64,000 nt of DNA from Chimonanthus salicifolius (Eukaryota > Streptophyta > Magnoliopsida > Laurales > Calycanthaceae), in assembly GCA_013350335.1 (NCBI GenBank), contig CM023532.1, positions 88,167,383-88,231,382 on the forward strand, read 5' to 3'. This document shows, piece by piece, positions 10,798 through 21,396 of the stretch (the stretch's first letter is position 1; every line of letters starts with the position of its first letter). Both the position numbers and the translations under genes were made by a program. The notes beneath the pieces were generated by a model that did not search any database, had not been told where the DNA came from, and saw nothing but the letters and a program-made list of their open reading frames with translations.

Positions 10798-12226
10798 ACG
10801 AGGTCACTTGATTATGTTGAGACGTGGAATGAGTGCATCCCTCACGTGATATTAATGATTGGAATGTGGTATGGGTGCGTCCCTCACAGGATATTGATGA
10901 GATAAGGATATAGATTCCATGAGTATGGCCTAGAGTAGCGTAAGACTGTGGGAATTTTGATATGAAATACGGAGAATTGGTTACATAGTGTTACCGTTGA
11001 GGAGTGGGTCCCTCGCATGCTACGCGCTGGAAGACGCTCTCAAGGCTATTTTACACACTTGATGTGCCTGGATGCGTAGAGCTAGGTACTATTTTACCCC
11101 GTGGGGGTGGTACTAGTCTCGTCAGACGCGGATCGACCACCTTAGAGCTCGATTGAATCACCTATGAAGTGAAGGGATGCAGGGCGAGGTAGACCGGATC
11201 ACGTTGGATGTGGGTCTTCTGCTTGGTAAGTCATGGGCCCTAAGTCTTGCTAAGGGGTCGAGGTATATTTGTGACTTGATATGGTTGCCACAGTCTTATA
11301 GTGATTCATTTGAATGTTGTTCCTACGGATATTCATCATGGATAGATGACACTCATGGACAGAGTGATACAAAGGATGGATTGTTTCCATGAATGGATTA
11401 TACCCATAGGTGGGTTATATTCATGGATGATTATTAATCATGGATAGATGATACTCATGGACAGAGTGATACCAAGGATGGATTGTTTCCATGAATGGAT
11501 TATACCCATAAGTGGGTTATATTCATGGATGATTATTAATCATGGATAGATGATACTCATGGATAGAGTGATACCATTGGATGGTTTCCATGAATGGATT
11601 ATACCCATAGGTGGGTTATATTCATGGATGATTATTAAACAGGGATAGATGATATTTACTGAAAGAGTGATACCAGGGATGGATGTATTTAACCATGGGT
11701 GATTATTCCCATGGTGGTTTGGATTGATGCCGGGTAATGGTATCGTGGAACTTGGAACAAAAGGTGTTAGTCACATAGTGACATATGTGCAAATGAAGAT
11801 ATGCAAAATTTTGGAGACGTATTTAACGGGAAAGATAAGAGTCTAGTGAAACTTGAATGGAAATCTATGGGCAACTGTTGAGTTAGACTGATCACCTGAC
11901 TCTGTAGTTAGCCAATGGAATTCTAGGAGAGTGCAACTAGAAACCTAGTTAAAATGGAATCAGAAAAAGCTTTGAGCATAGGCTCGTATTGATAGACTAC
12001 CTCACACAGAGAGCAGATGCAAGAACATATTGAGCAGGTATGTATGGAAAACATTATGAGAGCAGCTAAAGTGAAACAGAGTAGATTGATCGACGTGAGA
12101 TCACAAATGACTCACGAGAAAAAGATATAACATGAGATCAGCTCATCCTGAAGGGTTTATGTAATTTATTTTGGAACCCTACTTCGTTCGATTTTCGGGA
12201 CGAAAATTTTAAAAAGTGGGTTATAT
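10798..12226 (+). other. Non-coding internal region of non-autonomous element
   Basis: No long reading frame. 10798-11336 has repeated GTGCATCCCTCAC and GTGCGTCCCTCAC segments and shows no similarity I recognise. A tandem array follows. From about 11710 the sequence is clearly homologous to 28030-28430 in the second element, including GTTAGTCACATAGTGAC, AGTCTAGTGAAACT and GAGCATAGGCTCGTATTG. It ends with a remnant of the pol C-terminus (CAGCTCATCCTGAAG, then TAA near 12160) and the PPT zone TTCGGGACGAAAATTTT. The autonomous parent can thus be traced through its final codons. Confidence 0.7.
11337..11740 (+). repeat. 102-bp tandem array in internal region
   Basis: Units begin near 11337, 11439, 11541 and 11640. 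Each consists of CATGGATAGATGATACTC and CCATGAATGGATTATACCC segments, rich in CATGG and CCATG dyads. A decayed trace (TTATATTCATGGATGG) remains near 27990-28040 in the second element. Confidence 0.8.
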
Positions 12227-13117
12227 TGTAACACCCCATTCTCTCAAAGATATTGATATTTACAAAAATGCCATTGGAATGGTAAATTAGAAGGTTGTGA
12301 TCGTAGATAAGAAAATAGTGGGCCCCATTATTCAAATTAAGGCCTATTGTACATATTATAAAGATCAATTAGATTAAATGGTTATTGTACATCTAATTGG
12401 GTTAAGTTGGTTATTTGGGTCAAAGGATCCAATTGGGACCCAATGGGTCATGGTGGACTTATTTGACCATTGGGTAAGCTCAATTTTATTATGGTTAAGC
12501 TGAATTGATTGGAAATGAAATGTATGATAAATGGGTAGGCTTGATACAAGTGTGTAAACCACATTCAAAGGGCTAAACCACCCATAATTGGGTCATGGCG
12601 TCAATTGGGTCAATAAGTTAAATGGGGACCAAATGGGTCGTGTTGACCATGTGGACCATGGTTGATCGTGTGGACCCTCAAGTGAGCTCAAATATGGGTT
12701 AAATCAGGTTGAGTTGGGACTGAAGTGAGTTGGAATTAAATCAAGTAATGAGTTGACTCAAGTGCATTAAATGATATGCATTAAGTGTAGTGAGTTGGGT
12801 GTGTTGAGTTGGAAATCAAAAGGGCCTTGAGTTCAAGTGAGTCAAATGGAATTTGAAGGGTTGTTTTGATCTCAAACATCATCAAGAGTACAAGTCCCAC
12901 ACGTTAGGAGTGAAGGGTGCCTTGGCCAAGCCAAGGGTCACCATTGTTGGGGGCGGCTTAAATGATGAAAGATGGAGGAGTCTTTCCATCTCATGGGATG
13001 CATTGGTTGGTGCCAAGGGATGCATTGGTTGGTGCCAAGGGATGTCTTGGTTGGTGCCAAGTCACTCCTTGGTTTGATCAAAGAGTAATGAGGGTAAATG
13101 AATGGTTTTTGGGGCTG

Positions 13118-13128
13118 TTATATAAAGG
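13118..13128 (+). promoter_or_regulatory. TATA box of LTR-2
   Basis: TTATATAAAGG lies about 890 bases into the LTR, followed by a CT-rich leader with CTCTCTCCCCCTCTCTC (about 13178-13198) typical of plant 5' UTRs. LTR-4 has TTATACAAAGG (34762-34772) at the equivalent place, so the transcription start probably lies about 30 bases downstream. Confidence 0.6.
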
Positions 13129-13459
13129 AGATAAACCATATGCTTGGTCGATTGTCACTCAATGAAACCATAGAATTCATCTCTCTCCCCCTCTCTCAAG
13201 AACACACCCTCTTGGCCGAATTATCCTTGGGTGTTTTTCACCATTGATCAAGCATATAATCAGCAAAGGAAGGGAGGCTAAGAAAGCTAGGAAGCAAGGA
13301 TCAAAAGCAAGGAGAAAGGCTTAGAGAATTGGTAAGTAATTCCATGGAATTTTGTTTAATACAATGTGTTAAATGGAACATAATTTGGCCATGGAATGGC
13401 CGAATGCATCATGGGTTCAAACCTTGGGTAAAGTTGGTTTAAATGATAAAAAATGGATC

Positions 13460-14462
13460 ATTGGGTTCGGCCACTTTAGATGGCCGAACCCCATGAAGTT
13501 ATTTGGGCATTTGGATGGTTTTGAAGGGTAAAAACCATACAATACTATGGTGATGTTTACATGTTTTAATTAGGTTAAGTATTTGATAAAGAAGTTCAAA
13601 TCATAGGCCATAGGGATCGGCCATTAGGGATGGCCGAACCCCATGAAAGGATTTAATAGACTTATGGTTAATTTTAATGGTTTTGAAAGATAAAACCATA
13701 CAAGTTATGAAGGGTGTTTAAATTTGTTGAATGAAGATAAGTTTATTACCTTGGGTCGGCCATGGGTTGGCTGAACCATGTGGTTCTTATGGCTAAAAGT
13801 TTTGAGCCTAAGTTATGTACAAATGATAGAATTATTGATCCAAGAGAACCATTGGGTTCGGCCAAGGGTATGGCCGAACTCCACGGACCATTTTTGGGAT
13901 AAATGGACCCTAGTATGGGTGTTTGGATTTAAGTTCATGAGTATGAATTGTTAAGTGTTGTTATGATATTTTAAAAGTTGACATAGATGAAAGAATCATA
14001 GACTTAGATGCTCATTGGTTCATCAACAAGAGCGGTAAGTGGAGCATCAAAACCAAAAAGGGGTGAGGTTCGGCCATGGGGTATGGCCGAACCCCACCAA
14101 GTGATTTGAATAGCATTTGAATGTGATTAGAATGGATTAAGAGATCCAAATGGGATTAGTGAGGTTCGGCCATGTTATATAGCCGAACCCCACTAAGGTG
14201 GTTTTTATGGATCTTGTTTTTCTAAACAAGATTAAATATGGTTAGGTCAATGGCAAAACCGTAAATACAAGTCAAAGTGTAAAGGATTGATCAAAGAACT
14301 TGAAAAGAGGGGTCCAAAACCAAAGTGGTATGGTTCGGCCATGTGGTATGGCCGAACCCTACTACGGTATGTTTGTAATATGTAATGTTTAATGAGGATT
14401 AAATAAAAGAGAGATCAAATTAAAGTGGGTGATGTTCGGCCATGGATATGGCCGAACCCCAC
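13460..14462 (+). repeat. GGTTCGGCC hairpin array in LTR-2
   Basis: About seven copies of GGTTCGGCCA, a short spacer and TGGCCGAACCCC, near 13465, 13614, 13856, 14066, 14163, 14333 and 14433. Spacing is irregular (100-240 bases) and the sequence between copies is unrelated, so this is a dispersed hairpin set, not a tandem repeat. Confidence 0.85.
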
Positions 14463-14777
14463 AAGATGATTTATGGGGTTTTGGACTTAGTTAGAAATCA
14501 GATGGTATATTGTATTGACTTATTGACATGAAATAAGGTAACGGAACTTGAACGGCGTGCGAGTCGTGATCGGGTGAAGCTCAAAAAGAACGGACACTTA
14601 AGAAAATTTTTCGTAGGTTTCCTACCTACTTGTAACCACTTTTATAATTGGTTTTATATGGTTTTTATGAGTTATATTGTTATTGTATTATGTTTCAAAT
14701 GGGTTTTTGAATGATGAGATATATTTACAAATGACATATATTCATTGACATCTCATGCATGGCATGGGGTGATGATT

Positions 14778-15185
14778 GTGGATTACCTTGTCGTGAGAGT
14801 CTCAATGAAAGAACACTGTGAAATAACTCAATGATGAGAGTCTTATCCACAAGAAATGAGGAGTATTGTGGATTACCTTGTAGTGAGAGTCCCAATAAAA
14901 GAACACTGTGAAATAACTCAATGATGAGAGTCCTATCCACAGGAAATGAGGAGTACTGTGGATTACCATGTCATGAGAGTCCCAAAGAAAGAACACTGTG
15001 AAATAACTCAATGATGAGAGTCCTATCCACAGGAAATGAGGAGTACTGTGGATTGCCTTGTCATGTGAGTCCCAAAGAAAGAACACTGTGAAATAACTCA
15101 ATGATGAGAGTCCTATCCACAGGAAATGAGCAGTACTGTGGATTACCTTGTCGTGAGAGTCCCAAAAAAGGAACACTGTGAAATA
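14778..15185 (+). repeat. 90-bp tandem array in LTR-2
   Basis: Five units with starts near 14778, 14868, 14958, 15048 and 15138. Each has GTGGATTACCTTGTCGTGAG, GAACACTGTGAAATAACTC and GAGAGTCCTATCCACAGG; GTGGAT and ATCCAC are mutually complementary. The long minus-strand frame here is an artefact of the repeat period. Confidence 0.9.
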
Positions 15186-15864
15186 ACTTGATGGCTATGT
15201 ATACTTGTGGTGGGTGGGACTCATTACATTTGCACTTACATACATAGCATTGATTTTATATGTTTTTGATTATCTATATTATGATATATGCATGTTTTTA
15301 TATATACTAACCATGTGGTAGCCCTAATTGGAAATCCTACTGGGCGCATTCATCTAACGCCCTAATTCTATCCATAGAGAATAATGCAGGAAATGGAAAA
15401 GGGAAAGAGAAAGTCGAGGACCGAGAGGGGAGCCAAGCATAGGAGCTTGGTGTTGGAATGGATTATTATTATTTATTGTTATTTGGACAAACTTCATGGA
15501 TATGTATTAATGTAAATAACTGCTATGGTTTGATTTAAGTTTAAATGAAGGTTTGGTTTTAAGTAATTATGACTTGTACTTTTCTATATGAGAATGGAGC
15601 AATCTGAGGATTGATTATAATTCCGCATATTTGATTTATTCCGGAATCAGTTATGTTTATTCCGCATGATTTATTTAGTTCCATGTGTGGACTGATATTC
15701 ATGGTCTTAGTCCATGCACACATGGGTGGCCAGTTAAGGGTCAGACTTGGGTAGTCCGAACTTAGCTCGTGTCGTGGCGTCGTCCACCCTCTTCCGGTGT
15801 TATTATATTATTATTATTAAAAAAAAAATTAGACTCTGAATCTCGGAAAGGGCGAGGCATTACA

Positions 15865-16463
15865 AAATCCATTCTTTTACTCTCCTTCCCAAGTACAAGA
15901 TCCTTCATTTGATCTTTATTTTTAATGTCTATCCTTGTATGATGAATAAGTCCCAACTTAGTGACTACATGGTCAATGTCCTGTATGCTGTCACTATGGG
16001 GAGAAAAATCTGCCTTCCCTCACTGATTTGTGAACATATTAAGCGTTTCTGGAATTCCTCTGGCCATGGTGTCGTGCCCTTCTGCTATCTACTTACACGC
16101 CTTGGTACTCATTTTGGGATGGTTCCTTACCCCGGAGAATTTCCTCTAAATGTGCGACCTTTGACAAAGACAGGAATTGAGAGAAGTCTTGGTTCGTTTC
16201 GCCCATCATCTGGAGGCTCACCCATTTCCGCTCCCTCTACTGATCGTAAGTACTTCGATGAGAGTTTCGCCGAGCTGGAAAAGCGTCAAGAGTCATTTCT
16301 GCCTTATATGAGCAAACGACAAGATCGCCTTCTTTATCAACATCAGGAGCTCTCCTTGTATGTTCGAACATCAATCAGGCGCATCTTCCACACTCTTCAG
16401 CATATTTCAGATTCGTGCCGCTGCAATGATGCAGAATTTCCTCCCTTGTCTCCTCGTGATTGA
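15865..16463 (+). pseudogene. SIRE-type env-like ORF, 3' part
   Basis: Continues in frame from 5103. The 15909-16463 segment is open for 184 codons and ends with TGA. Readable features are MGRKICLPSLICEHIKRF, a short hydrophobic VVPFCYLLTRLG, then a Ser-rich linker and a charged region SFAELEKRQESFLP likely to be helical. This layout resembles the C-terminal domain found in the extra ORF of SIRE-type elements and in plant transposon-associated proteins. The frame is unusually well kept compared with the 5' half. Confidence 0.65.
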
Positions 16464-17024
<561 letters not shown>

Positions 17025-17693
17025 TGTAAGTGCCCCGGTTCGGTCCGAGTCACCCTTCTTGTCAATTACGTGACTCAGTTGGATTTGCCTTGGAAGTATG
17101 AGACGATCTACATTGAAATGAAGAATCTACACCGAATACATTATTGGCACACAGGTAAGTGAACCTTAGGAGACCTTAGGCTAAGTCAAAATACCTTAGA
17201 AGTCAATCGGTTATGAACTGGAAAATAAGAATTTAATTGACTTTCAGCCGCGAGGCCTCGTGCAGTCTGTTGGGTCGAAGCCAGTCTTGTGCTGAGTTGT
17301 ATTGTGGACAATTGTAACTCAGTTGACCTTGTGTCTTGCTGACTTAGTCTCCTACAGATTTAGGAAGTTAAATCTGTATTCCTTTAATTGGGAGTTATGG
17401 TAATAAAATATATCCACATGTTGAACTCAAACTGCCACCTCACTGTTTTGAATTAATAACCGTTGGGGAGCTGGCCTTGTGTGACAAATGGAAAGGCTCC
17501 TCCATGAGGTGTAAGATGATTACAATCTTCAATCTCATCCTTGATTGATGACTGAGATAAATTGACTGTCAATCATGCACGGTGGCATCTTAGTTGGCTG
17601 GATATTTACTCTTTGAAAGATAGAATAACTTATGCATATCTGAGTTGTCTTTCCATGTTTACTACCACGAGGCCTCATTGGAATCCTCGAGGC
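17025..17693 (+). repeat. Copia (SIRE-type) 3' LTR, truncated
   Basis: Begins TGTAAGTGCCCC right after the PPT. The start is homologous to the reverse complement of the copia LTR ending at 41958, sharing TGTAAGT.CCCCGG and TTGTCAATT. The full LTR would be about 1.7 kb; only about 670 bases remain before another LTR starts at 17694. GAGGCCTCG motifs recur near the end. I find no continuation of this LTR later in the window. Confidence 0.82.
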
Positions 17694-17981
17694 TGTAACG
17701 CCCCGCCCTTTTTCACTCGCCGAAAATCAGAGTCTATTTTTTTTTTATTTTGAAATGAAAGAGTGAGGAGAGCAGGACGTCACGACGTGAGCTAAGTTCG
17801 AGCTTCCAAAGCCCGGCCCTTAACTGGCCAACCATACGTGTGCGTGGACTAAGTCCACTAAACGGTTCACACGTATTAAGGCTAAACTTGCGGAATTATA
17901 ATAGAGTTCTAACCTATCCAATTTTTAAATAGCAAGGAAGTCCATCACTTAATAATAATTATCTTAACTTAAAATGTCCCA
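17694..17981 (-). repeat. Gypsy LTR end, inverted, running into gap
   Basis: Begins TGTAACGCCCCGCCC and contains the usual U5-end features in reverse: CAGAGTC, poly-T/A, CGTCACGACG, CCCTTAACTGGCCAAC. The segment AGAGCAGGACGTCACGA is closest to the end of LTR-5 at 18082-20668. GAGGC (17689-17693) is the presumed target sequence. It stops at the assembly gap. Confidence 0.8.
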
Positions 17982-18081
17982 NNNNNNNNNNNNNNNNNNN
18001 NNNNNNNNNNNNNNNNNNNNNNNNNNNNNNNNNNNNNNNNNNNNNNNNNNNNNNNNNNNNNNNNNNNNNNNNNNNNNNNNN
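17982..18081. other. Assembly gap (100 N)
   Basis: Exactly 100 undetermined bases, the usual placeholder for a gap of unknown size. The LTR orientation differs on the two sides. Confidence 0.99.
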
Positions 18082-20668
18082 AAACAATGCTACACGTTGG
18101 ATGCATGGGGAGTTTACCTCATGCATGAAACTTCCTTTTGAATCATTAAGGAGAGGTGGCGTTTTTATGGAGTTACACAAAGGGTATGGTTATTTCAAAT
18201 TCAACCATGGGTACACATTGGGAAGGGGGGGAAAGCTTCATCTCATAGATGAAACCCCCAAAGGAATCATCAATGAGAATGGACGTTTTGGTGGTCCAAG
18301 CTAAGGCAAGACCATTGGCTACATGGGAGTTTCACCCCATGGATGAAACTCCCAAATGAGAATTAAATGGATAGGTGAGGAGTTTCTTATTTCAAAATTC
18401 AAACCTCCAATGGAACACCAAAAGGAGGGGGACGGTTTAAGGTGTAACACAAGCCAGAAGGCAAACTATTGGGCACAAGGAGTTTCATCTCATGGATGAA
18501 ACTCCCACATGGGGAATTAAAGGGAGAAATGGCGGTTACACAAGGCAAACTAAGGCTTAGCCGTTGTAGCCTTTGGGAGTTTCATTTCATGGATGAAACC
18601 CCCAAGTGAAGTATTAAGGAGAAGGTAAATGGAAATGGGAGTTACACAAGGGCTTTACCAAAAGGTATCACCCTTGGTCGATCACTCCATTGGAACAAAA
18701 GAATTGGATTTTTATCTTTCTCTTTCTCCCTCTCACTTTTGGCTGTTTCTCTCCCTCAAGCACTCTCTTGGCCGACCACTCATAAGGACAAAGGAGAAAA
18801 GGACTTAGAGCATACATTCCAAACATTTCTCCCTCGCATACAAGTCTGACCACCCTCAAGACAAGAGCTTGGAGTATTCTCCTATCCCAAGCTACTCTAT
18901 CTCTCTCAATCCATTTTGTATGGCCGAACCCCATGAAAAGATATTGGTTTGATTTTTATTGGATTTGAAGGAGGGAAATCATAAGTGTATGTGTTTGATT
19001 TTGTTAAAGTTTTAAAAGGATTTAAATGGATGGAGGTATGAGAACCAATCATAGATGTATAATAGGTTTTAATGGAAATAAGGAACCATACATGGCCGAA
19101 CTCCATGGAGAGACAATGATGGACATGTGGTCATGTGTAATTAATTTTTAAGATGGTTAATAATCTAGAAAGGTGTTGGGCTGTTGGATTAAAAAGAATG
19201 GAAAAGAAGAGCACCAAAACCAAAGGGTGAGGTTCGGCCATGGTGTATAGCCGAACCCCACCAAGTATTTTTATGGACTAGGTGGTTACCAATGGTGGAT
19301 GATTAAGTGATTAGATGGATAATGTCTGAATGAATAGATTAATGGATTGGCAATTATACTTAATTAAAAAGGACTAAAAGACCAAAATTAAGATGGTGAG
19401 GTTCGGCCATGTTGTATGGCCGAACCCCACTAAGGTGGATTTTGGTGGACTAAGGGTTAAGTACTTTGTTTAGTGATGATTGACTAATAAATAAAAGAAG
19501 GGCAAAAATCAAAGTAAGTGAGGTTTGGCCATGGTGTATGGCCGAACCCCACAAAGGTGTGTTTATGGACTTAAGACCAAATGGAAAATCAAATGGAATA
19601 TGGATTGACTGGTTGATGTGTAACAAGGTAATGGGACCACACAGACGGGGCACGATCGTGATCAGTTGCCGGTTTAAAGCTCAAGGACACCTTAGTTGTC
19701 TTGGGTAGGATTCTACCTTCTTTGAAACCGTTGTTATGTATGTTGGTTTCATCTTATTTTAATGAGTTATGTTTTAAAATAATATGTTGCAAATATGAGG
19801 ATTTAATGCTATGTTTATTGTATAAAATAGTATGGAATTCATTAGCATCTCATGCATGGCATGGGGTGAAGGTTAAGTGACCGGAGGGGCCACACTCCGT
19901 CGGGGCGTCCGTACCTTATGATGAGAATCCCATAAAGAGATAACCAGAGGGACCACACTTCGTCGGGACATCCGAAAGACCTATGTGGGGGTACCTTGAT
20001 GATGAGAATCCCATCAAGAGGATACATTTGATTGTGATGGGTGGGACTCATTGCATACATGGCATGGCATGATTTTACATGGTTTTGATGTTATATTATT
20101 TATATGCATGTCTTATACTAACCATGTGTTAGCCATACTTAGAATTCCTACTGGGCGCGTTGTTCTAACGCCCTACTTCTACCCTAGTGAATGAAACGGG
20201 AAATGAAGGAAATGATGATCGTGAACGGAGCCAAGCATAAGAACTTTGGAATGTTTTATTGTTATTTTATAAAGTTACTCAAGGACATGTAATTTGAGTA
20301 GTTAGACTTCAGCATGTAATATTTAGATATTTGCTATGGTTTGTGAATGGTTTGGTATGGATATTTAATTTAAGTTAATTTGGTTAAATGACTAAGTACT
20401 TTGCTGTCTAAAATGGAGTAGTCTTAGGTTCTATTATAATCCGCAATTAGTTAGGTTATATTCCGCAACGATTATATATTACTATGTGTGAACCGTTTTC
20501 ATGGACTTAGTCCATGCACACATAGGGTTGGCCAGTTAAGGGTCGGATTTTAGAAGTCTGGACTTAACTCGCATCGTGACGTCCTGCTCTCTATCACTTT
20601 AAAAAAAATATATATATATATATACTCTGATTTTTTGGAAAGTAAGTGAAAAAGGGCGGGGTGTTACA
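18082..20668 (+). repeat. LTR-5 fragment, plus strand
   Basis: 3' part of an LTR, ending GGCGGGGTGTTACA at 20668. It matches the reverse complement of the LTR at 60483-63798. The first half has repeated GAGTTTCATCTCATGGATGAAACTCC-like dyads (18108-18600, several copies). The second half has GGTTCGGCC hairpins near 18909, 19231, 19400 and 19525, then CCGGAGGG...CCGTCGGG units at 19880-20010, branch-point-like ATACTAACC (about 20116), the GGGCG...CGCCC box and acceptor-like TTCTACCCTAG (about 20186). The 5' part is lost in or before the gap. Confidence 0.85.
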
Positions 20669-20720
20669 GGATTTCATAAAGAAAGGATTTGCAAAGTAAG
20701 CAAACAGAGAAGACTGACAA

Positions 20721-21273
20721 GATTCAGTCGACTGAACTGGTGCTTACGAAGCAAGCAAAGGATTTCTAGAAGTTTCAGCCAACTGAATCTAGGATTCAGT
20801 CAACTAAACTGATGTTGGCTGAAACAGAAAAGAGTTTCTGGGAGTTTCAGCCGACTGAATCTTATGATTCAGTTGATTGAACATGGGCTGGATTAAAATA
20901 TATGGGATATAATGGTGTTTCAGCCGACTGAATCTAGGATTCAATCAACTGAAAGTAGACGTATCAAATAAGTAAGGGATCTGTTGTGTTTCAGCCTACT
21001 GAATCTTGTGATTCAGTCGACTGAAGGTAGACTTACCAGACACGTAAACTGTTGGTCGATGATTCAGCCGACTGAATCTATACTGGCCAAACAGACAGAT
21101 GATCTGATCCAAAGTCAGCCGACTGAATTTGTGATTCAGTTGACTAAAAAAGGATTGACCGAGAATACAGAGGGTTTGACTCAGATTCAGCCGACTAAAC
21201 GTCTGCCGGTAAGGCAGAGAACAGTATTCGCGCATGATTCAGTCGATTGAATCCCTGATTCAGTGGACTGAAT
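20721..21273. repeat. TTCAGTCGACTGAA palindrome array (copy 1)
   Basis: About eight modules of paired palindromes: a TTCAGCCGACTGAA-type palindrome, 5-10 bases, then GATTCAGTCGACTGAA. Modules are about 65-95 bases apart with unlike sequence between them. Many palindromes are exact around the central TCGA. Confidence 0.88.
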
Positions 21274-21320
21274 TAAAAAGTTTGAATTTTGAATATTTTT
21301 CAGATGCTACTGTTCATTTT

Positions 21321-21396
21321 GTATATATATGTATATATATGTATATGTATATGTATATATATGTATATATATGTATATGTATATGTATATATATGT
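21321..21396. repeat. TATATG/TATG microsatellite
   Basis: Irregular alternation of (TA)n and TG steps over about 76 bases. It is absent at the equivalent place in the other LTR-4 copy (35940-36000). Confidence 0.9.

Larger units (their letters stand above)
13332..15377 (+). other. Predicted LTR-embedded intron (best example)
   Basis: Starts at AATTG|GTAAGT and ends after a branch-point-like ACTAAC and CTATCCATAG; a second AG is at 15389. Equivalent pairs of signals are found in the other LTRs: 822/2984, 8304/10344, 23354/25371, 31022/33122, 34966/36669, and in minus orientation about 47935/45804. Length is 1.7-2.2 kb each time. This is inferred from sequence signals only. An alternative is splicing from the LTR donor directly to an acceptor just before the internal ORF. 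Confidence 0.35.
5104..15864 (+). mobile_element. Composite gypsy insertion with inverted terminal LTR
   Basis: Flanked by a perfect 5-bp duplication, AAATC at 5099-5103 and 15865-15869. The parts are: an LTR-2 piece in minus orientation (5104-6293); plus-strand internal DNA with the zinc-knuckle ORF (6294-7073); a solo LTR-1 with its own duplication (7074-10797); more internal DNA (10798-12226); and a plus-strand 3' LTR-2 (12227-15864). Both outer ends are therefore the U5 end of the same LTR family. No plus-strand 5' LTR and no primer binding site are present, so it could not transpose again. It most likely came from an aberrant cDNA that integrase still accepted, because both LTR ends begin TGTAAC. 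A later inversion is an alternative. Confidence 0.85.
12227..15864 (+). repeat. LTR-2, 3' LTR of composite element
   Basis: TGTAACACCCC at 12227 to GAGGCATTACA at 15864, directly after the PPT zone. The right target copy AAATC follows. It contains a good TATA box (13118-13128), CT-rich leader, donor GTAAGT (13332-13337), seven or so GGTTCGGCC hairpins (13460-14462), a 90-bp tandem array (14778-15185), branch-point-like ATACTAACC (about 15304-15312), the GGGCG...CGCCC box (about 15344-15361) and acceptor-like CTATCCATAG (15377). Confidence 0.9.

Noticed and set aside
14725..15176. Minus-strand ORFs repeating HFLWIGLSSLSYFTVFF, apparently hydrophobic segments
   Set aside because: They track the 90-base LTR array; same artefact, no start context or homologue.
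20721..21273. CRISPR-like array of short palindromes with spacers
   Set aside because: Plant LTR context, variable palindromes, irregular spacing and no cas genes.
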